Origin: JBIICI01 sp044238935
GTDB taxonomy: Bacteria; Pseudomonadota; Alphaproteobacteria; Micavibrionales; Micavibrionaceae
Length of the DNA stretch: 64,000 nucleotides
Reading direction: 5' to 3'
NCBI GenBank assembly: GCA_044238935.1
Contig: JBIICI010000001.1
Span: forward strand, 1-64,000
Below, piece after piece: positions 18,422-26,356 of the stretch. The stretch's first letter is position 1, and the number at the start of each line of letters is the position of its first letter. Under the pieces are notes generated by a model. The model ran no database searches. It was given only the letters and a program-made list of their open reading frames with translations, and was not told the origin of the DNA. The position numbers and the translations under genes were made by a program.

Positions 18422-19078
18422 ATGAAATATATCATGCTGAAAACAGATTTACCGCTGATCATACCAATCTTTCCGCTGCAAAACGCCCTTTTGCTGCCGC
18501 GTGGAGAATTGCCGCTGCATATTTTTGAATCTCGCTATGTGCGCATGATTGAGGATGTTTTACAGACCTCTCATCGTATGCTGGGCATAATTCAACCCCT
18601 CAAAAACCCCAGTAATTCGAATCAAACACAACAACCTGTGTCCTTATACCAAACGGGATGTGCAGGTCGTATTACACAATTCCAAGAAACATCTGACGGA
18701 TGTTATGATATTGTCTTATCCGGCATAAGCCGTTTTCAAATATGGGATGAACTTAAACCCAATACGCCTTATCGACAAATAAAACCTGATTGGTCAATGT
18801 TTCCCCAAGATCTTGAGCCCATAGAATGCTTAAAATTAGATCGAACCCATTTAATATCCCTGTTACAGGCTTATTTTGAGCTAAATGAAATGCAATGTGA
18901 ATTTTCACAATTTGATGGGATCAATGATGAACGTTTGATTACATTACTCTGTATGGTATGCCCCTTAAACGCACGGGAGAAACAAGCCCTATTAGAAACA
19001 AATGGCTGTATAGATCGCGCACATTTATTTATGTCCATCATTGAAATGGCCATCAAATGCGTTAGCAAAATCCATTAA
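18422..19078 (+). CDS. Lon N-terminal (LAN) domain protein
   Basis: A 218-residue stand-alone LON substrate-binding domain without ATPase or protease. The hallmark is LIIPIFPLQNALLLPRGELPLHIFESRYVRMIEDVL at residues 11-46, together with the later GCAGRITQFQE and YDIVLSGISRFQI blocks. Such proteins are widespread in Alphaproteobacteria and of unclear role. A second in-frame ATG at 18434 is an equally good start. A -35-like TTGACT lies at 18388-18393. The 3' end overlaps the convergent acetyltransferase gene by 4 nt. Confidence 0.85.
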   Translation: MKYIMLKTDLPLIIPIFPLQNALLLPRGELPLHIFESRYVRMIEDVLQTSHRMLGIIQPLKNPSNSNQTQQPVSLYQTGCAGRITQFQETSDGCYDIVLSGISRFQIWDELKPNTPYRQIKPDWSMFPQDLEPIECLKLDRTHLISLLQAYFELNEMQCEFSQFDGINDERLITLLCMVCPLNAREKQALLETNGCIDRAHLFMSIIEMAIKCVSKIH

Positions 19079-19527
19079 TCCAACGGAATAATCTGTATTG
19101 AAAAATCAATATTGATCGATAATTTACGATACAGATCAACAGCCCCCTTATTGCTATTTTGGGCAAACCAATAGATTCTTTCCCAACCGATAATTTGCCC
19201 GTAATCTTTTAATGATTTTAATAACAATGTCCCGTATCCTTTGCGTTGATAGGGTGGCATGATATATAAATCTTGCATATAAGCGACGTTTTTGGTGCTG
19301 CCCGTGATGGGGTGCGCGGTATAATGAATAATGCCGGCAATTTGTGTTGCCGATAAAAACAGCCCAAATCCCCCCATATCGGGATATTGTGTTGGATGCG
19401 ATAGACGTTTCCATGTTGATTCCGTAACATGTTGCGATAAGCTATGTTCTGTATTTTCTAACCATACAGGTAACCACGCGGCATAATGTTGTGGTTCTAA
19501 ACGTTGAATCAGTGGATATTGTGACAT
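19075..19527 (-). CDS. GNAT-family N-acetyltransferase
   Basis: A 150-residue acetyltransferase fold. The acetyl-CoA motif QRKGYGTLLLKSL (family Q/RxxGxG/A) is near residue 92, preceded by the beta4 strand MQDLYIMPPY. The C-terminus has the usual ERIYWFAQNSNKGAVDLYRKL helix. The substrate is unknown. I chose ATG 19527 (MSQYPLIQRLEPQHY). It is divergent from engB. Confidence 0.82.
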   Translation of the reverse strand: MSQYPLIQRLEPQHYAAWLPVWLENTEHSLSQHVTESTWKRLSHPTQYPDMGGFGLFLSATQIAGIIHYTAHPITGSTKNVAYMQDLYIMPPYQRKGYGTLLLKSLKDYGQIIGWERIYWFAQNSNKGAVDLYRKLSINIDFSIQIIPLD

Positions 19528-19588
19528 AATATAGAAATCGATATTAAAAGGTGACAAATCAGACTTTGTTCGCTAAGATCGCGCCATT

Positions 19589-20293
19589 ATGACAGAAGAT
19601 ACTGAACAAACCAACACAGAATTTATACAATCTGCCCTAACAAGCATAGAAGAAGATCAGATGATCCCCTATGCCGAAGAAGGTCGAAAGTTTTTTGCCG
19701 GCAGCTGTGATTTTATTTTAGGGATCGCCGCGCTTTCTCAATTACCTGAGGGGGACATGCCTGAAATTGCCTTTGCAGGGCGTTCAAATGTTGGAAAATC
19801 ATCTTTGGTCAATGCCCTCACGGGGCGCAAAACATTGGCGCGTACATCCAATACACCGGGACGTACACAGCAATTGAATTTTTTTAATTTGAACCAAGGC
19901 TGCTATTTGGTCGATATGCCCGGATATGGCTATGCCAAGGTTTCAAAATCCATGCGCAGTGATTGGGATAAATTGATTCGCTCTTATTTAAAAGGCCGTG
20001 TGCATTTACGATGTGTCTTTATTTTAGTGGACGCACGGCATGGGTTAAAAGACAGCGATCATGAATTGATGAAAATGCTAGATGAATGCGCCGTATCATA
20101 CCGCATTGTTTTAACAAAAGCCGACAAATCCACCAAAAGCGAACGTCAAGCTTTAGAGGCTGCAATCACAACGCGTATTAAGAAAAACGCTGCGGCCTTC
20201 CCTGAAATCATGGCAACCAGCGCATGGAAAGGTCAGGGGTTGGGCGAATTACGCGCGGCAATTTATCGTATTGTTATGGGATTGGGCATGTAA
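19589..20293 (+). CDS. engB: Ribosome-biogenesis GTPase EngB/YihA
   Basis: A 234-residue GTPase of the EngB family, which assists 50S subunit assembly. G1 is GRSNVGKS at 64-71, followed by the TPGRTQ segment, G3 DMPGYGYAKV and G4 TKAD. The first 35 residues are an acidic extension (MTEDTEQTN...). Length agrees with alphaproteobacterial members. In many Alphaproteobacteria engB lies near yidC and argB; here it is next to a GapR gene instead. Confidence 0.93.
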   Translation: MTEDTEQTNTEFIQSALTSIEEDQMIPYAEEGRKFFAGSCDFILGIAALSQLPEGDMPEIAFAGRSNVGKSSLVNALTGRKTLARTSNTPGRTQQLNFFNLNQGCYLVDMPGYGYAKVSKSMRSDWDKLIRSYLKGRVHLRCVFILVDARHGLKDSDHELMKMLDECAVSYRIVLTKADKSTKSERQALEAAITTRIKKNAAAFPEIMATSAWKGQGLGELRAAIYRIVMGLGM

Positions 20294-20311
20294 AGGACTC
20301 AAGGGTCAAAT

Positions 20312-20626
20312 TCAATCCACAAATCCAATGGCGCTTTTATACAATTCCAGTAATTCATCTTCTTCACGGCGTTTATTTTCTTCCATTTTACGCAAGCGAA
20401 TCAGTTTTCGAATAATTTTAATATCAAACCCCACAGATTTTGCTTCGCCAAAAACCTCTTTAATATCTTCGGATAAAACGGCTTTTTCTTCCTCCAAGCG
20501 CTCAATACGCTCAATAAATGCTTTTAGCTGTTTGCCTGCTACGCCACCAACATCTTGGGGGGCATCTTTGACATTCTCTTGGGAAACATTATTTTGTGCG
20601 GGAAAGGAGGCGATATTGTCTGACAT
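20312..20626 (-). CDS. gapR: GapR-family nucleoid-associated protein (DUF2312)
   Basis: A 104-residue protein whose C-terminal 75 residues match the DUF2312/GapR core: GGVAGKQLKAFIERIERLEEEK, then EDIKEVFGEAKSVGFDIKIIRKLIRLRKM. In Caulobacter GapR binds overtwisted AT-rich DNA ahead of replication forks and is essential. The N-terminal 28 residues are disordered and Gln/Asn-rich. The short DUF2312 core is conserved across Alphaproteobacteria, a strong taxonomic pointer. Convergent with engB. Confidence 0.88.
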   Translation of the reverse strand: MSDNIASFPAQNNVSQENVKDAPQDVGGVAGKQLKAFIERIERLEEEKAVLSEDIKEVFGEAKSVGFDIKIIRKLIRLRKMEENKRREEDELLELYKSAIGFVD

Positions 20627-20698
20627 AAGATGATGAAACCTGATTCTTTAAAAAATGAACATACATAAAAAAATTGTTTTTTGTGTATAACCGATTCT

Positions 20699-21424
20699 CT
20701 ATAGCTTTGTCCAGCCAATCACGGCTAAATCCCTGCCATAGGATGTGTTATTGGGATTATTGGGGTCGGTGCGCGACAAATCTAAACGAATATTCATTTG
20801 TATAGAATCTGATTGATTTTTCTTGAGGATAGGCTTCCCACTCGGGTCAAATTTGACCTCAGAATCCACGGCGATAAAGGAAATAATAACAGGGGCGCTC
20901 ACGCTCCATTGATACACACCTTGTGGATTTCCTTTAAACAGCAACAAAGGCGTATTAAACACAACACCACTTACACGAATCGGGCTTTCGGATACAGCAC
21001 TGATCAGCCCTTCGGTTTGCAAAAAATTACTAAATTGTTGCCATGCTTGGGGGGTAAAATAAGGACGCACTTTGTCCATTTTTTGCTGCATATCTTTTTC
21101 ATCAAAATTCAATGCTGTTGAAATAAACTCAACCACCCATTCATTGACATTATTAAGAGAGCGCTGCGGAACATTAATATCCATACTGCTTTCAATTGCT
21201 TGGTCTTGTTGGGTCTTTAAATTCATTAAATCCATATTACCGCTCTTTGCACGTTTTTCATCTGGTGCAAAGGGGGATAAAGTGCCTCCATCCGCTTGGG
21301 TAACAGGGGAGGATAGGCTGTTATTTTTGGCAAAGGATCGGCGCATTGATTTTTGCGTGACAAAAACAGTACAGCCTATGACAATCAAAACCAAAAGAAT
21401 CCAAAAACGATAAAGATTTTTCAT
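20699..21424 (-). CDS. IcmL/DotI-like type IVB secretion inner-membrane protein
   Basis: A 241-residue bitopic protein with one N-terminal transmembrane segment (residues 6-24), a disordered linker to about residue 75, then a periplasmic domain. The domain matches the IcmL/DotI pattern: VNEWVVEFISTALNFD, VRPYFTPQAWQQFSNFLQTEGLI, VSGVVFNTPLLLFKGNPQGVYQWSVSAPVIISF. DotI forms part of the inner-membrane complex of Dot/Icm systems and of IncI conjugation machines (TraM). Its ATG overlaps the coq9-like stop by 4 nt, so it is translationally coupled to it. Other dot genes lie 2 kb away on the opposite strand. Confidence 0.72.
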   Translation of the reverse strand: MKNLYRFWILLVLIVIGCTVFVTQKSMRRSFAKNNSLSSPVTQADGGTLSPFAPDEKRAKSGNMDLMNLKTQQDQAIESSMDINVPQRSLNNVNEWVVEFISTALNFDEKDMQQKMDKVRPYFTPQAWQQFSNFLQTEGLISAVSESPIRVSGVVFNTPLLLFKGNPQGVYQWSVSAPVIISFIAVDSEVKFDPSGKPILKKNQSDSIQMNIRLDLSRTDPNNPNNTSYGRDLAVIGWTKL

Positions 21425-22095
21425 GAATGCACGGCCTTAGACTCAGAGCTTGCGTTAGGGGTTACCCATCGTAAAATAACGTTAAGATAGGGTTTTAAAG
21501 GCGAAATCGCCCGCCCCCATTTTAGGATTGTATCAATACGACGATCAATAAACAAATGGAAATCATCAATATCATCATCCGTTTGTTGTATGAAATATAA
21601 ACTGACCTCCAAAAGCAGTTTTGAAAGCAGCAAACGCTTGGTATAATAATTATAATCTTGTGACGTATCGCCTGCCCATTGCCAAATCTGATCCGCGCTT
21701 TTCCACAAAAAATGAGAAGGGCAAAGGGATATTTTGCCCAAAGCAACATTCATAATTTTCGGCAAAGACGCTTTATAGGGGCGTAATATCTGAAAACGAA
21801 TCTGCGTCGCATAGGCAATACGATCCCGAACACGCATTTCATCAACCACAACATCATTCAGCTGTTGCATCATCTTATGATCAAACCATAGCTGGATTAC
21901 ATCCAAAACACTAGACATCCCTTGAGGAAACAAAGCCTGTATTGTCAAGGGTGAATACCCATATTTCCCTGCAATCTCTTGGAATAATCGAAAAGATACA
22001 GGCTGATCTGCAGCCGTTTTCAAAAAATCATCAAAGATTTTATCCGCAAGCAAAGCATCGATAGGAAGATCGGTATGGTTCATACCGTGTATCAT
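21421..22095 (-). CDS. COQ9-family ubiquinone biosynthesis protein
   Basis: A 224-residue protein with a TetR-like fold in the COQ9 family, a lipid-binding factor that assists ring hydroxylation in ubiquinone synthesis. The C-terminal signature ADQIWQWAGDTSQDYNYYTKRLLL followed by FIDRRIDTIL is diagnostic, and LTIQALFPQGMSSVLDVI matches the N-terminal block. ATG 22095 has a good ribosome site (AAGGGGG, 6 nt); a TTG further upstream is not needed. It shares its message with the downstream icmL-like gene. Confidence 0.85.
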   Translation of the reverse strand: MIHGMNHTDLPIDALLADKIFDDFLKTAADQPVSFRLFQEIAGKYGYSPLTIQALFPQGMSSVLDVIQLWFDHKMMQQLNDVVVDEMRVRDRIAYATQIRFQILRPYKASLPKIMNVALGKISLCPSHFLWKSADQIWQWAGDTSQDYNYYTKRLLLSKLLLEVSLYFIQQTDDDIDDFHLFIDRRIDTILKWGRAISPLKPYLNVILRWVTPNASSESKAVHS

Positions 22096-22219
22096 GAAAC
22101 GCCCCCTTGATCCCGTCAAGGATATTTTTATAAAAGAAAATGTTAAATAAGGGTATTATAATACCTATTATATAAACCTTTGAAAAATAATGATATTTCA
22201 TGGATATGTGTTTTTATTG

Positions 22220-22248
22220 TTGACTCTTGTTGATGAATAGGCAATAAA
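22220..22248 (+). promoter_or_regulatory. Possible rplM-rpsI promoter
   Basis: TTGACT at 22220-22225, 17-nt spacer, AATAAA at 22243-22248, about 45 nt upstream of rplM. The -10 is weak. Confidence 0.35.
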
Positions 22249-22293
22249 CGCATCATTGAATAAAATAATGTCATTTTTTATAAGGATCAAAGC

Positions 22294-22752
22294 ATGAAAA
22301 CCTATTCTGCGAAACCTTCCGAGGTTGAAAAAAAATGGTTTATTGTCGATGCAGAAGGATTGATTTTGGGGCGTCTAGCCAGCCAAATCGCCTTACGTTT
22401 ACGCGGCAAGCACAAACCAACTTACACTCCCCATATGGATTGTGGTGATAATATCATCGTTATCAATGCTGAAAAAGTAAAATTAACCGGTAAAAAACGT
22501 GACCAAGACGTATTTTATTGGCACACAGGATACCCTGGTGGAATCAAAGGTCGTACAAAAGGTCAAATTTTGGATGGTCGTTTCCCCAATCGTGTTGTTG
22601 AAAAAGCCGTTGAGCGCATGTTACCAAAAGGCCCCTTGGGTCGTCAGATCATGAGCAACCTACGCGTTTACGCTGGCACACAACATGCACACGAAGCCCA
22701 GAAGCCTGAAGTTCTGGATGTCGCTGCTATGAACCCCAAAAATAAAAGGTAA
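22294..22752 (+). CDS. rplM: 50S ribosomal protein L13
   Basis: 152 residues, full length for bacterial L13. Signature segments: WFIVDAEGLILGRLASQIA, KHKPTYTPHMDCGDNIIVINAEK, and VVEKAVERMLPKGPLGRQ. It binds 23S rRNA early in 50S assembly. rpsI follows after 6 nt, the standard rplM-rpsI operon. Confidence 0.97.
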   Translation: MKTYSAKPSEVEKKWFIVDAEGLILGRLASQIALRLRGKHKPTYTPHMDCGDNIIVINAEKVKLTGKKRDQDVFYWHTGYPGGIKGRTKGQILDGRFPNRVVEKAVERMLPKGPLGRQIMSNLRVYAGTQHAHEAQKPEVLDVAAMNPKNKR

Positions 22753-22758
22753 TCATAT

Positions 22759-23277
22759 ATGACTGATACAGTAAATGATTTAAAAGATTTAGCAAAAGCG
22801 CAAGCCACAACAGCACCAGCTGGTGCAATCGCTGTTGCCTCCGTAGGGACTGTTCAACCCATTAAACGTGAGCCAAAGAAGGACTCTTTGGGACGCGCCT
22901 ATGGAACAGGACGTCGTAAGAAAAATGTTGCTGCCCGTGTTTGGATCAAAGCCGGTACAGGTAAAGTCACCGTCAATGGCCGTGACCAAAGCATCTATTT
23001 CGCACGTCAGACACAGCAGCTTATTTTGAACCAGCCTTTCTTGGTTACAAATCGCGTTGGTCAATTTGATGTGATCTGCACCGTAAAAGGTGGCGGATTA
23101 TCAGGTCAAGCAGGCGCTGTTCGCCATGGAATTTCCCGTGCATTGGAAAATTTTGACCCTGAATTGCGCCCTGCCTTAAAAGCAGCAGGCATGCTAACGC
23201 GTGATAGCCGTATTGCAGAACGTAAAAAAGTCGGCAAGCACAAAGCGCGTCGTACAAAACAATGGGCAAAACGTTAA
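22759..23277 (+). CDS. rpsI: 30S ribosomal protein S9
   Basis: 172 residues: the usual S9 core (YGTGRRKKNVAARVWIKAGTGKVTVNG, then GGGLSGQAGAVRHGISRALENFD) ending in the conserved basic tail KARRTKQWAKR that reaches the P-site tRNA. A 45-residue N-terminal Ala/Thr-rich extension is typical of alphaproteobacterial S9. AAGGT ribosome site. Followed by a Rho-independent terminator. Confidence 0.97.
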   Translation: MTDTVNDLKDLAKAQATTAPAGAIAVASVGTVQPIKREPKKDSLGRAYGTGRRKKNVAARVWIKAGTGKVTVNGRDQSIYFARQTQQLILNQPFLVTNRVGQFDVICTVKGGGLSGQAGAVRHGISRALENFDPELRPALKAAGMLTRDSRIAERKKVGKHKARRTKQWAKR

Positions 23278-23305
23278 TCCATTTTCTTTTATTATTATGC
23301 CTTAC

Positions 23306-23340
23306 AAAAAAGCCATTTCGTATTTTGAGATGGCTTTTTT
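23306..23340 (+). terminator. Rho-independent terminator after rpsI
   Basis: Arms aaaaaagccat (23306-23316) and atggctttttt (23330-23340) are perfectly complementary and end in a T run. It separates the ribosomal operon from the dot genes. Confidence 0.8.
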
Positions 23341-23466
23341 ATTAAATTTTCTAAATATAAACATTTTTTTAAATAATTCTTGTGTAAATCGTTGCTTGTT
23401 TAATAGAATGAAACGGGCTAAACTAACCCCTGATTGTTTCAGAACATGGGAAATGGTAGAAATCGA

Positions 23467-24015
23467 ATGCAATTAATTAATTTTTATAATAAAACTCCAT
23501 CTCTTTTAAGAGCGTTTCTTCTTTTGTCTTTATTCTTGGCCTTACCCGCCTGCAGCAAAGGAAAACCGAAACTGATTAATAATCCGCAATTGGTGGCCTC
23601 CCCTGATCGGGTTGATGCGATGATTGCAGATGCCGCAGACCGGGCTGCTGTCGCACTGGAAACAATGGCCGCGGTTGATGTTAATTACGCGCCTGCTGTA
23701 TCAGTTGCCCCGATTCCCAATGCCCCAACAGAACTTAATCGCGCTTTAACGCTGGAATGGGTTGGGCCTGTTGAGCCTTTAATCAAGAGCCTAGCCGATC
23801 AAGCAGGCTATCGCTTCGAAGTTTTGGGCAATGCCCCTGCATCGCCTGTTGTTGTATCGGTTAATGTTGAAAATACTCCCTTAATTGAAATTATGCGCAG
23901 TGTTGGATTACAATTAGGAACACGCGCGGATGTTCGTGTTGATTCGGATGCACGCGTTGTTGAGGTGCAATATGCATCCAATGCCGCCAACGCAACCTTA
24001 AGAGGGGATCAATGA
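23467..24015 (+). CDS. dotD: DotD-like outer-membrane lipoprotein of a type IVB secretion system
   Basis: 182 residues starting MQLINFYNK (ATG 23467; an ATG at 23446 is also possible). The lipoprotein signal peptide ends in the lipobox LPAC, with Cys near residue 29. The C-terminal half (EWVGPVEPLIKSLADQAGYRFEVLG, VVVSVNVENTPLIEIMRSVGLQLG) matches the DotD fold, which resembles secretin N1 domains. DotD helps DotC and DotH form the outer-membrane core of Dot/Icm. It overlaps dotC by 4 nt (ATGA). Confidence 0.8.
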   Translation: MQLINFYNKTPSLLRAFLLLSLFLALPACSKGKPKLINNPQLVASPDRVDAMIADAADRAAVALETMAAVDVNYAPAVSVAPIPNAPTELNRALTLEWVGPVEPLIKSLADQAGYRFEVLGNAPASPVVVSVNVENTPLIEIMRSVGLQLGTRADVRVDSDARVVEVQYASNAANATLRGDQ

Positions 24016-24881
24016 TAAGATTCACAAATAAATCGCTGATTCTTTCTTTTGCGACGACTCTTTTTATTTTGAGTATAGGATTTCATATTCCTACCGTATC
24101 CGCTGATGTTATCAAGGAAAAAAGAACCGAAACGCCCCCTCCGTCTCTTGAAACGCTCCAAGAAATTGAAGGCACAAATATCATTGAAAAAATCAAAGAG
24201 CCTGAAAAAGATAAATTACAGCTGCGGATTAATGCCTTACAAGAAGCCGCATTTTCTTACGGCGCACGGGGTGGACTAGCATGGCGTACCTATTTTATCC
24301 GCAAAGAATTGGTGACGAAGAATGATTATTTGGATCGAATCTATAGCTTTCGTCAATTATTAATCCCTGCGCCCTCAGGTTTCTTAATTGAACCCCCCAT
24401 TGTCAGCGAAGCCTTAAACGCACAAATTATTGAAAAAGGCGGTTTACAGGCCGCCGTTACGGATCGTGTGTATAATATCAGTAAAAATGCCAAAATCGTT
24501 TCTGCCGCACGGGATTGGCGTGTGTATTTAGAGCGTGATTGGGGAACGGTTGAGCCACCCCCTGAGATTTTACGCCCTGCCAGCAAAGAAGAGCGCAAAC
24601 AATGGCGCATTTGGGTTGCCAAGGGCTGGGAAGAAGGTTTAAAACAAGCCGATGATATTTTTGAGCAAGACTTAAATCGCTTAACGGCTGATTATCTGGG
24701 CATGGTGCGTTATCGTAAAATGTTGGCACAAAATATGGTCTCTCTCCCCTATGCGCTGCAGACAGATCGCGGCGTGACGGGTGGTGGGAATGAGCTGAAA
24801 ATCGGTGACCGTGCTGTTGAAATCACAGGTCTGCCCTCTTTAACCTCAGGATATAATCAATGGCGTCCCGCAAGCCGATAA
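24012..24881 (+). CDS. dotC: DotC-like outer-membrane component of a type IVB secretion system
   Basis: 289 residues. A signal peptide (residues 8-31) ends at an Ala-type site (TVSA|D) with no lipobox cysteine, unlike Legionella DotC, which is a lipoprotein. The body carries the DotC signature: RINALQEAAFSYGARGGLAWRTYFI, PPIVSEA, RDWRVYLERDWGTVEPPPEILRP and WVAKGWEEGLKQADDIFEQDLNRL. It partners DotD and DotH. Coupled to dotD by a 4-nt overlap; its 3' end overlaps dotB by 22 nt. Confidence 0.88.
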   Translation: MIRFTNKSLILSFATTLFILSIGFHIPTVSADVIKEKRTETPPPSLETLQEIEGTNIIEKIKEPEKDKLQLRINALQEAAFSYGARGGLAWRTYFIRKELVTKNDYLDRIYSFRQLLIPAPSGFLIEPPIVSEALNAQIIEKGGLQAAVTDRVYNISKNAKIVSAARDWRVYLERDWGTVEPPPEILRPASKEERKQWRIWVAKGWEEGLKQADDIFEQDLNRLTADYLGMVRYRKMLAQNMVSLPYALQTDRGVTGGGNELKIGDRAVEITGLPSLTSGYNQWRPASR

Positions 24882-26011
24882 GCCTGATTAAAGGCATCGA
24901 TAATGTTGCCCAAACATGGCCGGAAGAACCGCCGCGTTTTCAAACCGATATGGTTGATCGTTTGCTGTTATGGTCAGCCAAGAAAAATGCATCTGACATT
25001 ACCTTACAAACAGATCGCCCTGTTTATCATGAAATTGATGGTGTCTTATACCCTGCCACGCATCGCCCTTTAGATGCAGGGGATATGGATGTAATCTTGA
25101 CCCATATTTATGGGCCCGAAGCACGGGCACGCTTGGCATCAGGGGATGATTTGGATTTATCCTATGAGGTACGCCCTGATCGTTATAGCCGCATTCGTTT
25201 TCGGGTTAATATTACTGCAATTTTAGCACGCGGACGTGATGCTGCACAGGTGACCATGCGTGTTTTACCCAGTTCCCCGCCCTCAATGACAGATTTGAAT
25301 ATCGAACCTGAAATCATCAAGGCATGGGCGCCCAGACAAGGGATGGTGATTATCACAGGCCCCACAGGATCAGGGAAAACAACCTTATTGGCCGCAGGCA
25401 ATCGCATGATTATGGAGCGCCCCCAAGGGTGCGGCAAAATGCTGACCTATGAGGCGCCGATTGAATATGTGTATGATTCGATTGAAAGCCCGCGCTCTTT
25501 GATTTCACAAACCGAAATACCGCGCCATTTGCCTGATTTTGCGCGTGGGGTACGCAATGCGCTGCGTCGGAAACCTAATATTATTTTGGTGGGCGAATCA
25601 CGGGATCGTGAAACCATTTCCGCCTCCATCGAAGCAGCGCAAACAGGGCATGCTGTTTATACGACAACCCATACAACAGGCGTTGCCGCAACGATTCAGC
25701 GCATGATTTCAACCTTCAGCAGCGAAGAGCGTTCTGAGCGTGCTTATGCTCTGATGGAAACATTGCGCTTGATCGTCACGCAAGCCCTTGTCCCCCGTGT
25801 GGGAGGGGGACGTATCGGAATTCGCGAATGGATGGAATTTCCTGACGAAGTGCGTGAAAAATTAATGGAAATGGATTATCATGATTGGGTACCAGAAATT
25901 ACGCGTATGATGCCGTCTTATGGTCGCAGCATGTCTGCATCCGCGAATATCGCGTTTGAGGCAGGATCGATTGACAGACGCTGGTATTTATTATTAACCA
26001 ACACAAATTAG
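24860..26011 (+). CDS. dotB: DotB-like AAA+ secretion ATPase
   Basis: 383 residues of the PilT/VirB11-like family, DotB subgroup. An N-terminal PAS-like domain precedes the motor. Walker A is GPTGSGKT at 167-174, the Asp box is EAPIEYVYD, Walker B is NIILVGESRDRET, and the His box is TGHAVYTTTHTTG. The length and the linked dotD-dotC genes fit DotB, the cytoplasmic motor of Dot/Icm, rather than a pilus-retraction ATPase. The AGGA ribosome site lies inside dotC. Confidence 0.9.
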   Translation: MASRKPISLIKGIDNVAQTWPEEPPRFQTDMVDRLLLWSAKKNASDITLQTDRPVYHEIDGVLYPATHRPLDAGDMDVILTHIYGPEARARLASGDDLDLSYEVRPDRYSRIRFRVNITAILARGRDAAQVTMRVLPSSPPSMTDLNIEPEIIKAWAPRQGMVIITGPTGSGKTTLLAAGNRMIMERPQGCGKMLTYEAPIEYVYDSIESPRSLISQTEIPRHLPDFARGVRNALRRKPNIILVGESRDRETISASIEAAQTGHAVYTTTHTTGVAATIQRMISTFSSEERSERAYALMETLRLIVTQALVPRVGGGRIGIREWMEFPDEVREKLMEMDYHDWVPEITRMMPSYGRSMSASANIAFEAGSIDRRWYLLLTNTN

Positions 26012-26024
26012 GCCAATAAAAATC

Positions 26025-26324
26025 ATGGCAGCCATTGACGATACCATTATTGAAAAGCAAAATTGGCACTGGCGCAATTCTATGCGCCCTGTGCGTTTTT
26101 TTAATTTGGACGCACGCGCTGCGATGCCGTATTGCTTTTTACTGGTTTATGCACGTTGGGTGACGTTGTTTATTTGTATTGTTTCAACGGCTCTGTTTAT
26201 CTTTATGGAACGACGCGGCCTGACATTTCCATCGGCCTTACGCGCTTTTCGGGTATTTTTGTTGGGGTCATTTCGCCCCGGTCTGAATTTATTGCGTCAG
26301 CGACGTTTCAAAGATTACGGTTGA
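26025..26324 (+). CDS. icmT: IcmT-like inner-membrane protein of a type IVB secretion system
   Basis: 99 residues with the IcmT layout: NWHWRNSMRPVRFFNLDARAAMPY, a hydrophobic stretch (about 40-66, LLVYARWVTLFICIVSTALFIFME), then GLTFPSALRAFRVFLLGSFRPG ending in basic residues. IcmT is a small inner-membrane protein of Dot/Icm needed for pore formation and egress in Legionella. Position after dotB supports the call. ribF follows 32 nt downstream, probably on the same message. Confidence 0.82.
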   Translation: MAAIDDTIIEKQNWHWRNSMRPVRFFNLDARAAMPYCFLLVYARWVTLFICIVSTALFIFMERRGLTFPSALRAFRVFLLGSFRPGLNLLRQRRFKDYG

Positions 26325-26356
26325 CCAAGCGCGGGTGCTCAGTTAAACAAAAGAGA

